A stretch of 64,000 bases of DNA from Ralstonia pickettii DTP0602 (GCA_000471925.1 CP006668.1:62001-126000), one strand, 5' to 3'; shown: positions 1 to 8,675, counted from the first letter of the stretch. The notes: generated by a model not told the origin, from the letters alone. Numbers and translations are program-made.

Positions 1-1
1 G

Positions 2-379
2 AAAGGCAAGATCGTGCTCGATGCCACCAACGCCTATGAGCACCGCGATGGCCCGATCACCGAGGAGGCGAAGCGCGACGGCATCGGCCTCACCACCGCG
101 CGCTACCTGCGCGGCGCGCGCGTGGTGCGGGCCTTCAACTTCATGGGGGCGGCGCAGTTTGCCAGCGAGCACCACCGCAGGGGCGGGCTGGTGGCGGTGC
201 CCATCGCGGGCGACGACAAGGCCGCGCTCGACGTGGCCGCGCAACTGGTGCGCGCTGCGGGTTTCGAACCGGTGGTGGTGGGGCCGCTGGCGAGCGCGGA
301 CCGCTTTGCGCCGGGTGGGCCGCTGTTCCGGCAGGTCGGGACGGCCGAGGAATTCCGGCGCAAGATGGGCGGACGCTGA
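2..379 (+). CDS. NADPH-dependent F420 reductase-like NAD(P)-binding protein, C-terminal part
   Basis: The reading frame is open from the first bases of the window, so the N-terminal Rossmann half lies upstream and only about 125 residues are visible. The visible part begins GKIVLDATNAY, the strand after the nucleotide-binding region in the NADP-dependent F420-reductase / YqfB-like family, and continues through VRAFNFMGAAQF and a regularly alternating helix/strand C-terminus ending RRKMGGR. Family members are small (about 200 aa) cytoplasmic oxidoreductases whose substrate is usually unknown; the F420 name does not imply that this organism makes F420. Family assignment is from recognised motifs only. 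It is convergent with the GNAT gene that follows. Confidence 0.6.
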   Translation, partial: KGKIVLDATNAYEHRDGPITEEAKRDGIGLTTARYLRGARVVRAFNFMGAAQFASEHHRRGGLVAVPIAGDDKAALDVAAQLVRAAGFEPVVVGPLASADRFAPGGPLFRQVGTAEEFRRKMGGR

Positions 380-421
380 CGGTCCGCCGGAGGGCCGCTC
401 AGGGGCGATTTCAGGGGCGAT

Positions 422-811
422 TCAGGGCCGGCGCCGCTCCATCGCGACCATCGACGGCGTGAAGCCGAGCTGGCCGAAAAACGCGGCTTCGGAGGAGCGC
501 GCGGCGCGCAGCATCCAGGTGATGTCGGGGTCGTTGCCCATGATGTGCCGCACGAGGGCGCGGCCGATGCCGCGCCGGCGATGGCTGGGTGCCACCGCAA
601 CCATCGACAGGAAGCCGTCAGAGACGTCGTCGCACAGTGCGCGGGCGAAGCCGACGATCTCGCCGTTCTCCACCGCAACGGCTACGCGCTGGGAATTGGC
701 GACCAGCCGCGCGAATTTGTCCGGGCCGCCCACCCGTTGAGCCCAGCCGTTGGCGATCAGTAGTTGTCTGGCTGCCTCGATGTCCTCGGGCAACAGGTTA
801 CGGATTTCCAT
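422..811 (-). CDS. GNAT family N-acetyltransferase
   Basis: A 129-residue single-domain acetyltransferase that would transfer acetyl from acetyl-CoA to an amine or small metabolite. The start at 811 (MEIRNLLPED) is chosen because a GGGAG Shine-Dalgarno sequence lies just upstream and because GNAT homology begins there; the frame is open further upstream without homology. The acetyl-CoA pyrophosphate loop is visible as VAPSHRRRGIGRAL (around residues 70-85), preceded by the strand FLSMVAV, and the C-terminal FFGQLGFTPSM segment is typical. The substrate cannot be read from sequence. The gene is divergent from amn, about 195 bp away. Confidence 0.85.
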   Translation of the reverse strand: MEIRNLLPEDIEAARQLLIANGWAQRVGGPDKFARLVANSQRVAVAVENGEIVGFARALCDDVSDGFLSMVAVAPSHRRRGIGRALVRHIMGNDPDITWMLRAARSSEAAFFGQLGFTPSMVAMERRRP

Positions 812-1006
812 TGGCGGCTCTCCCAGTAAAGCATGTACGGCCCCTCGCCGCCCCTTGCCACCAGGGGCGCCGCGAGTCGAGAACGGCACGGGAACCCGTG
901 CCGCACAATTGGCGGAGTGTAGCGAGCGGGCGCGGGCGCGTCAATTTGGCCTGTGGTGGGGTGGGACGCGCCTCCCGCCCGCGCGCCGGCGCGGTATCAT
1001 GGCTCC

Positions 1007-2485
1007 ATGAACGCCCCCGTCTTTTCCTCCGCCCATCCGGCCGACCAGTTGGCCGAGTTCGCCGACGCCGACGCCGCGCTGGCGCGCATCCGCGAGATCT
1101 ACGAGGCCTCGGTCGGGGCCGTGCGCGCGCGCTTTGACGCGTTCGCCAGCGGCAAGCCGCTGCCCTCGGCCGCGCACGCGTGCTATCCGTACCTGGGCAT
1201 CTCGGTCAATATCGAAACCATGGTCACCGACAGCCGCCCGTCATGGGGCACGGTGGCCTACCCTGGGGTGTACGGCACCACGGTCACGCGCCCCGACCTG
1301 CTGGCGGACTACTACCGCGACCAGATCGAGCGGCTGATGCGCTACCACCGCGTGCCGGTGGTGGTGGGGCTGAGCCGGCGGCCGATCCCGCTGCCATTCG
1401 TGATCGAGGCCTCGACCACCGACATCAGCTACACCCAGGCGCGCGAGCTCGAAGCCTCGTTCGTGCTGCCCGAACTGAGCCGGATCGACGACGGCATCGC
1501 CAACGGCACCTATGAGCCGATCCCGGGCGAGGCCTGGCCGCTGTCGCTGTTCCCCGCCGAGCGCGTGGACCTGGCGCTGCAGCGGCTGTACCACTACACC
1601 GGCACGGCGCCGCAGCATTTCCAGCGCTTCGTGCTGTTCACCAACTACCAGCGTTATGTCGACGAGTTCGTCGCGCTCGGACGCGGGCTGATGGCCAGCA
1701 GCGATGGCGGCGGCTACACCCACTTTGTCGAGCCCGGCGACGTGGTGCAGGAGCTGGGGGGCGTGGAGCCTGAGGACGCCACGCGCCCGCGCGCGCTGCC
1801 GCAGATGCCGGCCTACCACCTGGTGCGCGAAGACAAGCTGGGCGTGACGCTGGTCAATATCGGCGTGGGTCCGTCCAACGCCAAGACCATGACCGACCAC
1901 CTCGCTGTGCTGCGCCCGCATTGCTGGCTGATGGTGGGCCACTGCGGCGGCCTGCGCCGCTCGCAGCAGCTGGGCGACTACGTGCTGGCGCACGCCTATG
2001 TGCGCGACGACCACGTGCTCGACCACGACCTGCCGCCATGGGTGCCGGTGCCGCCGATCGCCGAGATCCAGGTAGCGCTGCAGGAGGCGGTGGCGCGGGT
2101 GACCGGGCTGTCCGGCAACGAGATGAAGACCCGCATGCGCACCGGCACCGTGGTCTCCACCGACGACCGCAACTGGGAGCTCAAGTCCAAGTCGCTGTAC
2201 GCGCGCTTCAACCAGTCGCGCGCGATCGCCATCGACATGGAAAGCGCGGCGGTGGCCGCCAACGGCTTCCGGTTGCGCGTGCCCTATGGCACGCTGCTGT
2301 GCGTCTCGGACAAGCCGCTGCACGGCGAGCTGAAGCTGCGCGGCATGGCCAATGCCTTCTACCGCCAGCGCGTCAGCCAGCATATGACCATCGGCCTGGA
2401 AGCGATCCGCATCCTGCGCGAGAACGGTGTCGAGCAGCTGCACTCGCGCAAGCTGCGCAGCTTTGACGAGCCGGCGTTCCGTTAG
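1007..2485 (+). CDS. amn: AMP nucleosidase
   Basis: A 492-residue protein, close to the 484 residues of E. coli Amn. It would hydrolyse AMP to adenine and ribose 5-phosphate in the cytoplasm, adjusting adenylate pools and feeding purine salvage. The N-terminal half resembles the Amn-specific domain. The C-terminal half is a nucleoside-phosphorylase fold with MVGHCGG near residue 308, LGDYVLAHAYVRDDHV, and AIDMESAAVAANG near 410, where the Met-Glu pair contacts the ribose. The ATG at 1007 gives the family-typical N-terminus MNAPVFSS; the frame is open upstream without homology. It ends just before a strong stem-loop terminator. Confidence 0.93.
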   Translation: MNAPVFSSAHPADQLAEFADADAALARIREIYEASVGAVRARFDAFASGKPLPSAAHACYPYLGISVNIETMVTDSRPSWGTVAYPGVYGTTVTRPDLLADYYRDQIERLMRYHRVPVVVGLSRRPIPLPFVIEASTTDISYTQARELEASFVLPELSRIDDGIANGTYEPIPGEAWPLSLFPAERVDLALQRLYHYTGTAPQHFQRFVLFTNYQRYVDEFVALGRGLMASSDGGGYTHFVEPGDVVQELGGVEPEDATRPRALPQMPAYHLVREDKLGVTLVNIGVGPSNAKTMTDHLAVLRPHCWLMVGHCGGLRRSQQLGDYVLAHAYVRDDHVLDHDLPPWVPVPPIAEIQVALQEAVARVTGLSGNEMKTRMRTGTVVSTDDRNWELKSKSLYARFNQSRAIAIDMESAAVAANGFRLRVPYGTLLCVSDKPLHGELKLRGMANAFYRQRVSQHMTIGLEAIRILRENGVEQLHSRKLRSFDEPAFR

Positions 2486-2515
2486 GCCTGCGCAGTTCTG
2501 CGTCCCGGCAAAAGC

Positions 2516-2548
2516 AAAAGGCCGGCGCCCGAATGGCGCCGGCCTTTT
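2516..2548. terminator. Bidirectional intrinsic terminator between amn and ompW
   Basis: A perfect 10-bp GC-rich stem (GGCCGGCGCC / GGCGCCGGCC) with a 5-nt loop is flanked by AAAA on the left and TTTT on the right, so it can end transcription from both convergent genes. Confidence 0.9.
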
Positions 2549-2564
2549 GCATGGGACTTCAGGA

Positions 2565-3212
2565 TCAGAAGCGGTAGCCCACGCCCATGCTGAACAGCCA
2601 CGGGTCCAGGCTCACCTTGGACACCTTGACGTCGCCCGCCTTGACGTCGCTCGACAGCCAGATCTTCTTGACGTCGGCGTTCAGGAACCAGTTCTTGGTC
2701 AGCTTGTAGTCCATGCCGATCTGCAGCGCCGGGCCCACGCTCCAGCTGTCCAGCTGCAGCGAGTTGTTGGCGATGTTCTCGCCCCAGATGCGGGTGAAGT
2801 TCAGGCCGGCGCCGATATACGGACGGAAGGTGCCGTTAGGGATGAAGTGGTACTGGACCAGCAGCGTCGGCGGCAGGTGCTTGAAGGTGCCGACCTTGTT
2901 CCCGTCGAGGTAGACGTTCTGCTTCTGCTGCACGGTCAGCACCAGTTCGGCGGCGATGTTGGGTGTGAAGAAGTAGGTGACGTCGAACTCGGGAATCCAC
3001 TTGTTGTTGACCGTGATGCGGTCCGACGCGCCCACGCCGCCCACGGGATCGGAGCTGTTGGCCATGTCGAGGTAGGTGCCGCGCAGACGCACCATCCAGT
3101 TGCCCTGGGCTTCATCGCCGGCGGCGATGGCCGGCGTGGCGAAGGCGCCGAGCAGGGCGCCGGCGGCGATGGCGGAACAGGTGACCCGGGTGCGGAGAGA
3201 GAGCTTCTTCAT
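2565..3212 (-). CDS. ompW: OmpW family outer membrane protein
   Basis: A 215-residue small outer-membrane beta-barrel. Residues 1-30 form a signal peptide (basic MKKLSLRTR, hydrophobic core, cleavage after PAIA). The rest alternates in beta-strands, with the family pattern GNWMVRLRGTYLDM at the mature N-terminus, FRPYIGAGLNFTRIW in the middle and an aromatic last residue in MGVGYRF, which is the outer-membrane assembly signal. OmpW proteins form an 8-stranded barrel with a hydrophobic channel for small, often hydrophobic, molecules and commonly respond to oxygen or stress. Length is normal for the family. It is convergent with amn and transcribed alone. Confidence 0.92.
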   Translation of the reverse strand: MKKLSLRTRVTCSAIAAGALLGAFATPAIAAGDEAQGNWMVRLRGTYLDMANSSDPVGGVGASDRITVNNKWIPEFDVTYFFTPNIAAELVLTVQQKQNVYLDGNKVGTFKHLPPTLLVQYHFIPNGTFRPYIGAGLNFTRIWGENIANNSLQLDSWSVGPALQIGMDYKLTKNWFLNADVKKIWLSSDVKAGDVKVSKVSLDPWLFSMGVGYRF

Positions 3213-3586
3213 GATGTTTCTGACTTGGTCTGGTAAGAAATCCGGGCCCAGTGTGGCCGAGGGGCCTTGGGCCGGTCTTGATGCAGAACAAGTCTCATGG
3301 CAGGGCGTCGCGGCGTCGCGATGGCGCCACAGCGCGTGCCTAGTGCGCGCGCAGCCCGTAGTGCCGCTGCCGTGGCGCTTCTAAACACATGCGGATTTAT
3401 TCGTGGCGCGGCGCGGCGCGGGCCCTTACGCTGTGCAGGAGATCGGCGCCCGCGTGCACGCAGCAAGCGGCGGGCGCCTTGGCACCGGGCATGTCGTGGG
3501 CGTCCGCAAGGGCGTCTTTCCGGGTGTGCCCCGTGGGGGCGGGGCACACCGGTTTTCTTGCAGCTTTCCTTGCGGCGTTCGATGCG
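3213..3586. other. Intergenic region between ompW and the leuA remnant
   Basis: No gene could be supported in these 374 bases. They should hold the ompW promoter near the right-hand side of its start codon and contain one strong stem-loop, listed separately. Short open frames here do not show a convincing start or family. Confidence 0.5.
3523..3556 (+). terminator. Stem-loop with short T-run
   Basis: Perfect 10-bp arms GGTGTGCCCC / GGGGCACACC enclose an 8-nt loop and are followed on the + strand by GGTTTTC. It resembles an intrinsic terminator for + strand transcription, although no + strand gene precedes it, so it may instead protect ompW and the leuA remnant from antisense reading. Confidence 0.5.
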
Positions 3587-4324
3587 TCAGGCCTCGATCG
3601 CGTGCATCCATTCGACCTGGTCGGCAAACACGTTAGGCGTGCTGCATTCCACCGTGGTCGGCAGGTTAAGGATCATCGGGCGGCTCGGGCCGGCCTGCCA
3701 GGCCGCGGAGACGGCGTCGCTCACTTCCAGCGAGAAGTCGAGTTCGGCGAGGCTGAAGGTCTCGGGCGAATACTCATAGGTTCATACCGCCTCGGGCATG
3801 GCATCGGTCAGTGCTTTGATCAGGCGCGTGCCCGACACCGCCACCTCCCTGATCTCTTCGCGCGAAGCATTGAAGACGATGCGCCGCCACGCCGGCGCGA
3901 TCGGGTTCTACAGGTGCACCGTGGCGCGCGCCGCGCCGCGCACGGACTCGACGGTGCGGCGGATCAGGTCTTCACGCGATTGCGTCAGCACCACGATGCT
4001 GACGTCGTCGGGAATGCGCCCCTCTTCGATCAGCATGCGCACGAAATCGAAGTCAGTCTGCGACGCCGCGGCGAATGCCACTTCGATTTCCTTCAGGCCG
4101 ATCTTTACCAGCTGTTCAAAGAAGCACAGCTTGCGCGCCGGGCTCATCGGCTCGATCAGCGCCTGGTTGCCATCGCGCAGGTCGGTGCTCATCCACAGCG
4201 GTGCGCGCGTGATGCGCTGGCTGGGCCAGGTGCGGTCGGGAATGTCGACGGTGGCGGCGGGCTGGTACTTGACGCAGAAAACGAAAAACGGAAAAGGGGT
4301 GGCGAAAGGCTGCCGAACTGCCAC
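3587..4324 (-). pseudogene. leuA: Truncated, stop-interrupted 2-isopropylmalate synthase
   Basis: A remnant of the first ~230 codons of 2-isopropylmalate synthase, the committed enzyme of leucine biosynthesis. Frame-continuous homology runs from [18 protein letters not shown] through the metal-binding motif [15 protein letters not shown] and on to [23 protein letters not shown]. Two in-frame stops interrupt it: TAG at 3908-3910 where the family has Tyr (VHL-Y-NPI), and TGA at 3782-3784 where Trp is expected (PEAV-W-TYEY). After VEWMHAIEA the frame stops and the remaining ~330 residues, including the rest of the barrel and the LeuA dimer domain, are absent. The N-terminal 18 residues also do not look native. 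The enzyme cannot be made from this locus; a working leuA is expected elsewhere. Confidence 0.85.
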
Positions 4325-4691
4325 GGGGCCCTAGGCCCGGCAACCGGTCGGCAGGCTTAGCAGTAGCGAGGAAGCGCGCAGGGCGCGGGCCGATGCCAGG
4401 GCCGCCAGCACGCGCGCGCGGGCAGCGAGGGCGGTCGATGGCGGCGTGGCCCGATCGGGGGAGCTGCGCTGGAAGCGGGAGGCGCGCCTGCGCCAAACGG
4501 TGGTGGCGCGCTTCCAGCGCGGCCGCGCCGGGGGCGGGAGTCTCGCCCGTATGGCGGTGGCCCCTGCGCTGAAAGGATGAGAGCGCCTCACCATCCGTGC
4601 GCCGCCGCTCAGTCGTCTGGCCGGTACAGCGCTGGCGCCATTGCGCCTAGGCTGGTAGCGCGGGAAAAAACACATGACTGGGGGGAACATC
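4325..4691. other. Gene-free interval upstream of the lipoprotein gene
   Basis: A 367-base GC-rich stretch with no open frame that has both a start and recognisable homology. It follows the damaged 5' end of the leuA remnant and should contain the promoter of the lipoprotein gene, but no convincing -35/-10 pair was identified. Confidence 0.4.
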
Positions 4692-6041
4692 ATGAGACTG
4701 AGAACGTGGGCATCCTGGCTGACAGGCACTGCCATGACATTTCTTCTGGCGGCTTGCGGTGGCGGTGGCGGTTCGAGCGCGCCCGCCACGCCAAACGCAG
4801 GCGGCACCACGCCGCTGACCTATACCATGAGCATGAGCGTGACCTCCGGCTCGGTTGGCGTGGGCCGCACGCTCACCATCAGCGCGCTGGCGGTGGACAA
4901 CAACGGCGTCGACGTGAGCGGCAACACCACCTTTACCTGGACCAGCACTGACAGCGCCGTTGCCAGCGTGGAGTCAAGCGCCGCCACACCTGGCAGCGCC
5001 GTGGTCCGGGGCGTTGCCACCGGCTCGACCACCGTGCAGGTGGTGGCGACCGTCAAGAAGGCCGACAACACGACCGTGCAGCTGCCCGCGCAATCTGCCA
5101 CCATCACGGTGGTGCCGGCGTCTGCGCTGTCGTACAGCCTGTCGATCCCGAATACCAGCCTGTCGATGAGCGACGGGCAGACCCTGCCGGTCAAGGTATC
5201 GCTGATCGACAGCAACGGCAGCGACGTTTCGGCGAGCGTCAACAGCTGGGCATGGGCCAGCAGCGGCGCCGCGGTCCAGGTCACGGCCAACCAGAACAGC
5301 GCCACGCTGCAGGCGAGCAACAGCTCGACCACCACCGCGGCCACGGCCAACGTCACGGTGTCGGTCACGGCGCCCGATGGCCGCGCGCTCGGCGGGGTGA
5401 TCGCGGTGACGGTGCAGAAGAACGGTACGGCCACGTATCGCGTGGTGACCACGCAGAATGGCCAGCCCGTGGACGCGCTGCAGGTGTTCAACGACCGCCC
5501 GGCGACCATCACCTCGCGCGTGCTGCGCAATGACGGCCAGGACGTGACAGCGGAGTTTGACGGCACCTGGACCTACACCGCCACGTCGCCCACGCTGTCC
5601 GCGTCGGAAGCGGCCGGCACGCATGACGCGACGGTCCAGACCAGCCTTGCCAAGGACACCGGCCCGGTGCAGAGCACACTGACAGTGACTGCGGTGAGCA
5701 CCAAGCTTGCCGCTCGTCCGAGCGCCGGCCTGTCAGTGACCGAGCATCCCAAGTGGGCGCTGGTCGGCGACAACCAGCAGCCGATGGCACTGCTGCTGAT
5801 GCCGCCGATGAGCATCCCCGTGACGGCACGCATGAAGAACCTGGGCAACGACGCGCAGTACACCGCGTGCGCCAACTGGGCGTGGGCCAGCACCGGCCCT
5901 GTGCAGCTGACGCCGGGCTTTACGCCGAACCAGAACTACGTTTCTGGCACGGCGCCCGGCGCTTTCACCATCACCGTGACCTGTAACGCGGTGGCGGACA
6001 ACACGGCGCTGAAGCTGGTTTATTTCGGCACCGTCAAGTAA
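4692..6041 (+). CDS. Ig-like (Big_2-type) repeat lipoprotein
   Basis: A 449-residue predicted lipoprotein. The start at 4692 has a GGGGG ribosome-binding site and gives a classical lipoprotein signal peptide: MRLRTW, a hydrophobic core, and the lipobox LAAC with the acylated Cys at residue 22, followed by a Gly-rich linker. The body consists of Ser/Thr/Ala-rich beta-strand repeats such as GVDVSGNTTFTWTSTDSAVASV and GSDVSASVNSWAWASSGAAV, typical of bacterial Ig-like domains in surface proteins. Two Cys pairs near the C-terminus (YTACANW and VTCNA) could form a disulfide. Function is unknown; adhesion or envelope structure is plausible. A terminator follows directly. Confidence 0.8.
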   Translation: MRLRTWASWLTGTAMTFLLAACGGGGGSSAPATPNAGGTTPLTYTMSMSVTSGSVGVGRTLTISALAVDNNGVDVSGNTTFTWTSTDSAVASVESSAATPGSAVVRGVATGSTTVQVVATVKKADNTTVQLPAQSATITVVPASALSYSLSIPNTSLSMSDGQTLPVKVSLIDSNGSDVSASVNSWAWASSGAAVQVTANQNSATLQASNSSTTTAATANVTVSVTAPDGRALGGVIAVTVQKNGTATYRVVTTQNGQPVDALQVFNDRPATITSRVLRNDGQDVTAEFDGTWTYTATSPTLSASEAAGTHDATVQTSLAKDTGPVQSTLTVTAVSTKLAARPSAGLSVTEHPKWALVGDNQQPMALLLMPPMSIPVTARMKNLGNDAQYTACANWAWASTGPVQLTPGFTPNQNYVSGTAPGAFTITVTCNAVADNTALKLVYFGTVK

Positions 6042-6064
6042 GCATCAGGTCTCCCGCGCCATGC

Positions 6065-6091
6065 AAAACGCCCTCCGGATGGAGGGCGTTT
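6065..6091. terminator. Intrinsic terminator after the lipoprotein gene
   Basis: AAAA, an 8-bp stem CGCCCTCC / GGAGGGCG with a GGAT tetraloop, then TTT. The symmetric A/T flanks let it work in both directions. Confidence 0.85.
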
Positions 6092-6129
6092 GCGTTTGGG
6101 GCCGGACTCTCGCTGCGCGGTTTTGCTCC

Positions 6130-6155
6130 CGTCTCTCTCGCTTGCGGGAGAGGGA
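6130..6155. repeat. Degenerate REP-like palindrome
   Basis: The sequence TCTCTCGCTTGCGGGAGAGG is an imperfect version of the palindrome CCCTCTCCCGCnnGCGGGAGAGGG, which also occurs near 12302 and 16434. All three copies are intergenic. Confidence 0.6.
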
Positions 6156-6165
6156 TGAGGGCAAA

Positions 6166-6184
6166 GCGTACCCATTTCTGCGTG
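6166..6184 (+). repeat. Intergenic 19-bp repeat, copy 1
   Basis: GCGTACCCATTTCTGCGTG, identical to the copy at 6302-6320 and one base different from that at 6426-6444. Confidence 0.8.
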
Positions 6185-6301
6185 ACGCCACGAAGCGCAT
6201 TTCCGATGCCGGGCGCAGCCCGATACAAGCCGACAAGACAGGCATGCGCCGACCTTTGCCGGCCCCTGCAATCTCATGGCACCACACGCGCGACATGCCA
6301 T

Positions 6302-6320
6302 GCGTACCCATTTCTGCGTG
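6302..6320 (+). repeat. Intergenic 19-bp repeat, copy 2
   Basis: GCGTACCCATTTCTGCGTG, starting 136 bp after copy 1; the flanks of the copies are not similar. Confidence 0.8.
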
Positions 6321-6425
6321 CGTCGGCATAAGCCTTCGCACGCGCACCCGGGCGACGCCGGACAGCCACCATGGCTCGTACAAGCGAGTGCAAACCGCTG
6401 CTTCCGCGCCGGGCGGAAGCAGCGG

Positions 6426-6444
6426 GCGTACCCGTTTCTGCGTG
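6426..6444 (+). repeat. Intergenic 19-bp repeat, copy 3
   Basis: GCGTACCCGTTTCTGCGTG, starting 124 bp after copy 2. The core of this variant recurs in inverse orientation at 37711-37725. Confidence 0.8.
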
Positions 6445-6472
6445 AAAGCGTGAGGGAAGAAAAGCGCGCGAT

Positions 6473-6790
6473 TCAGCGCTTGCGCACGAAGCGCACCACC
6501 TGCTCGGCAGGCTTGCCCTGCTGCGTCTCGGTGGTGTTCGCGGTATTGGAGCCGCAGGTATTGCAGCCGCCATCGTCGCAGCCGCTGGCGCAGCCCGCGG
6601 CCGCCTGCGGCGCCAGCCAGCGCACCAGCCGGCCACGCAGGCCGGTGGCGGCAGCCCCGCCCAGGCGCGCCGCCAGCGCCGCCTTGACCCGCTCGCGCGT
6701 GCGCGGCGCGTAGCGCGCGAGCACCGACAGCGCGCACGCCAGCACGATCAGCGGGACCAGCAGCGTTTCGATGGCGTGGTAGGGAGTCAT
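6473..6790 (-). CDS. Small Feo-linked membrane protein with Cys-rich tail
   Basis: A 105-residue protein 25 bp downstream of feoB on the same strand, so it is probably the last gene of the feo operon. It has one N-terminal membrane segment (about residues 8-25, LLVPLIVLACALSVL), a basic middle, and a tail with five Cys residues in a Gly/Asn context (AGCASGCDDGGCNTCGS). The Cys-rich tail on a single-span protein recalls FeoB-associated Cys-rich proteins and the [Fe-S] role suggested for FeoC, but there is no direct sequence proof. A role in Fe(II) delivery or sensing beside FeoB is inferred from position and composition. Confidence 0.75.
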   Translation of the reverse strand: MTPYHAIETLLVPLIVLACALSVLARYAPRTRERVKAALAARLGGAAATGLRGRLVRWLAPQAAAGCASGCDDGGCNTCGSNTANTTETQQGKPAEQVVRFVRKR

Positions 6791-6815
6791 GGCAGCAAAT
6801 GAAGACGTAGCAGCG

Positions 6816-8675
6816 TCAGCTGAACAGCAGCGCGATGCGGTAGGTCAGGAACGACGCCAGGTAGGCCAGCCCGGTCAGGTAGGCGGCCGACACCGCCATC
6901 ACCTTCCACGAGTTGGTCTCGCGCCGGATCACCGCCAGCGTGGAGATGCACTGCGGCGCGAACACGAACCACGCCAGCAGCGACAGCGCGGTGGCCAGCG
7001 ACCATTGCGCCGCGATCATCGGCGCCAGCTGCGTGGCGACGGTGTCTTCGCTGCCCGACAGCGCATAGACCGTCGCCAGCGCACCCACCGCCACCTCGCG
7101 CGCGGCCAGGCCCGGCACCAGTGCAATGCAGATCTGCCAGTTGAAGCCCACCGGCGCGAACACCTTCTGCAGCGCGTGGCCGATCATGCCGGCAAAGCTG
7201 TAGTCGATCGCGGGACCGGTCGCGCCTGCGGGCGGCGCCGGGAAGGTCGACAGGAACCACAGCAGCACCGTCAGCGCCAGGATCACCTTGCCCACGCGCG
7301 ACAGGAAGATACGGGCACGCTCCCACAGGCCGATGGCCACATCGCGCGGGTTAGGGATGCGGTACGAGGGCAGCTCCATCAGCAGCGGATGATCGGTACG
7401 GTCGCGGCGGAAGAACTTGAGCGCGTAGGCCACCACCAGCGCGCTGACGATGCCCGCCACGTACAGCGCGAACAGCACCAGCCCCTGCAGGTTGAACAGG
7501 CCCAGCACCGTGCGCTGGGGGATGAAGGCGCCGATCAGCAGCGCATAGACCGGCAGCCGCGCCGAGCACGTCATCAGCGGCGCCACCAGGATGGTGGTGA
7601 GCCGGTCGCGCGGATCCTGGATCGTGCGCGTGGCCATGATGCCGGGGATGGCGCAGGCAAAGCTCGACAGCAGCGGGATGAAGGAACGCCCCGACAGCCC
7701 CGCGCCCATCATCAGCCGATCCAGCAGGAAGGCCGCGCGCGGCAGGTAGCCGGATTCTTCCAGCGTCAGGATAAACAGGAACAGGATCAGGATCTGCGGC
7801 AGGAACACCACCACGCTGCCCAGCCCCGCCACCAGGCCGTCGACCAGCAGGCTCTTGAGCATGCCGTCGGGCAGGTAGGCGCCAAGCAGCTCGCCGGCCC
7901 AGTGCACGCCGCCCTCGATGCCGTCCATCAGTGGCTCGGCCCAGGAGAACACCGCCTGGAACATCAGGAACAGCAGCACGGCCAGCAGCAGCAGGCCGAA
8001 CACCGGGTGCAGCACGATGCGGTCGAGCCGGTCATCCAGTGCTGCGGTGCGCGCCGGCATGCTGACCGCGGCGGCGAGCAGCCGGTTGACCTCGGCATGC
8101 ACGTCGACGTCGCTGGCCGGCTCCGGGCTGGACGGCGGGGCTGGCGGCAGCGTGTCGTCGAGCAACTGGATCAGCGCCGCGGCGCCGTCGCGCCTGACCG
8201 CCACGGTACTCACCACCGGTACGCCGAGCGCCGCCGCCAGCTTGTCGCGGTCGATCTGGATGCCGCGCCGCGCGGCGGCGTCGCTCATATTGAGCACCAC
8301 CACCATCGGCAGGCCCAGGCGGCGTAGTTCCAGCACGAAGCGCAGGTGCAGGCGCAGGTTGGTCGCATCGACCACCGAGACCAGCAGGTCGGGGCGCTGC
8401 TCGCCCGCGCGCACGCCCAGGCAGACGTCGCGCGTGATGGCTTCATCGAGGCTGGCCGCGTGCAGGCTGTAGGCGCCGGGCAGGTCCAGGATGCGTACCT
8501 GGCGCCCCGCCGGCGACACGAAATAGCCTTCCTTGCGCTCGACGGTCACGCCGGCGTAGTTGGCCACCTTCTGGCGGCTGCCGGTCAGGCGGTTGAACAG
8601 CGCGGTCTTGCCGCAATTGGGATTGCCGACCAGCGCGATGCGCAGGGCAGAAGTAGAGGGAGCTGCTGCAGACAT
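6816..8675 (-). CDS. feoB: Ferrous iron transport protein B
   Basis: A 619-residue Fe(II) transporter of the inner membrane. The N-terminal G domain is complete: G1 GNPNCGKT (residues 17-24), the switch region NYAGVTVERKEG, G3 DLPGAYSL and G4 NMSD. A helical spacer follows, then about eight membrane segments carrying the Gate motifs (for example FLPQILILFLFILTLEESGYLPRAAF and CSARLPVYALLIGAF). It is shorter than the 773 residues of E. coli FeoB, mainly because the cytoplasmic tail is missing. It follows feoA by 14 bp and is probably translationally linked to it. A Fur box upstream of feoA suggests repression by iron-loaded Fur. Confidence 0.95.
   Translation of the reverse strand: MSAAAPSTSALRIALVGNPNCGKTALFNRLTGSRQKVANYAGVTVERKEGYFVSPAGRQVRILDLPGAYSLHAASLDEAITRDVCLGVRAGEQRPDLLVSVVDATNLRLHLRFVLELRRLGLPMVVVLNMSDAAARRGIQIDRDKLAAALGVPVVSTVAVRRDGAAALIQLLDDTLPPAPPSSPEPASDVDVHAEVNRLLAAAVSMPARTAALDDRLDRIVLHPVFGLLLLAVLLFLMFQAVFSWAEPLMDGIEGGVHWAGELLGAYLPDGMLKSLLVDGLVAGLGSVVVFLPQILILFLFILTLEESGYLPRAAFLLDRLMMGAGLSGRSFIPLLSSFACAIPGIMATRTIQDPRDRLTTILVAPLMTCSARLPVYALLIGAFIPQRTVLGLFNLQGLVLFALYVAGIVSALVVAYALKFFRRDRTDHPLLMELPSYRIPNPRDVAIGLWERARIFLSRVGKVILALTVLLWFLSTFPAPPAGATGPAIDYSFAGMIGHALQKVFAPVGFNWQICIALVPGLAAREVAVGALATVYALSGSEDTVATQLAPMIAAQWSLATALSLLAWFVFAPQCISTLAVIRRETNSWKVMAVSAAYLTGLAYLASFLTYRIALLFS

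Larger units (their letters stand above)
6092..6472. other. Repeat-bearing intergenic region
   Basis: No protein gene is supported here. The region carries a degenerate REP-like palindrome (about 6130-6155) and three copies of a 19-bp repeat, listed separately. It lies between the convergent lipoprotein gene and the feo operon. Confidence 0.6.

Noticed and set aside
4600..4660. Sigma-54-like TGGCGC...TTGCG before the lipoprotein gene
   Set aside because: Spacing between the GG and GC elements is too short for an RpoN promoter.
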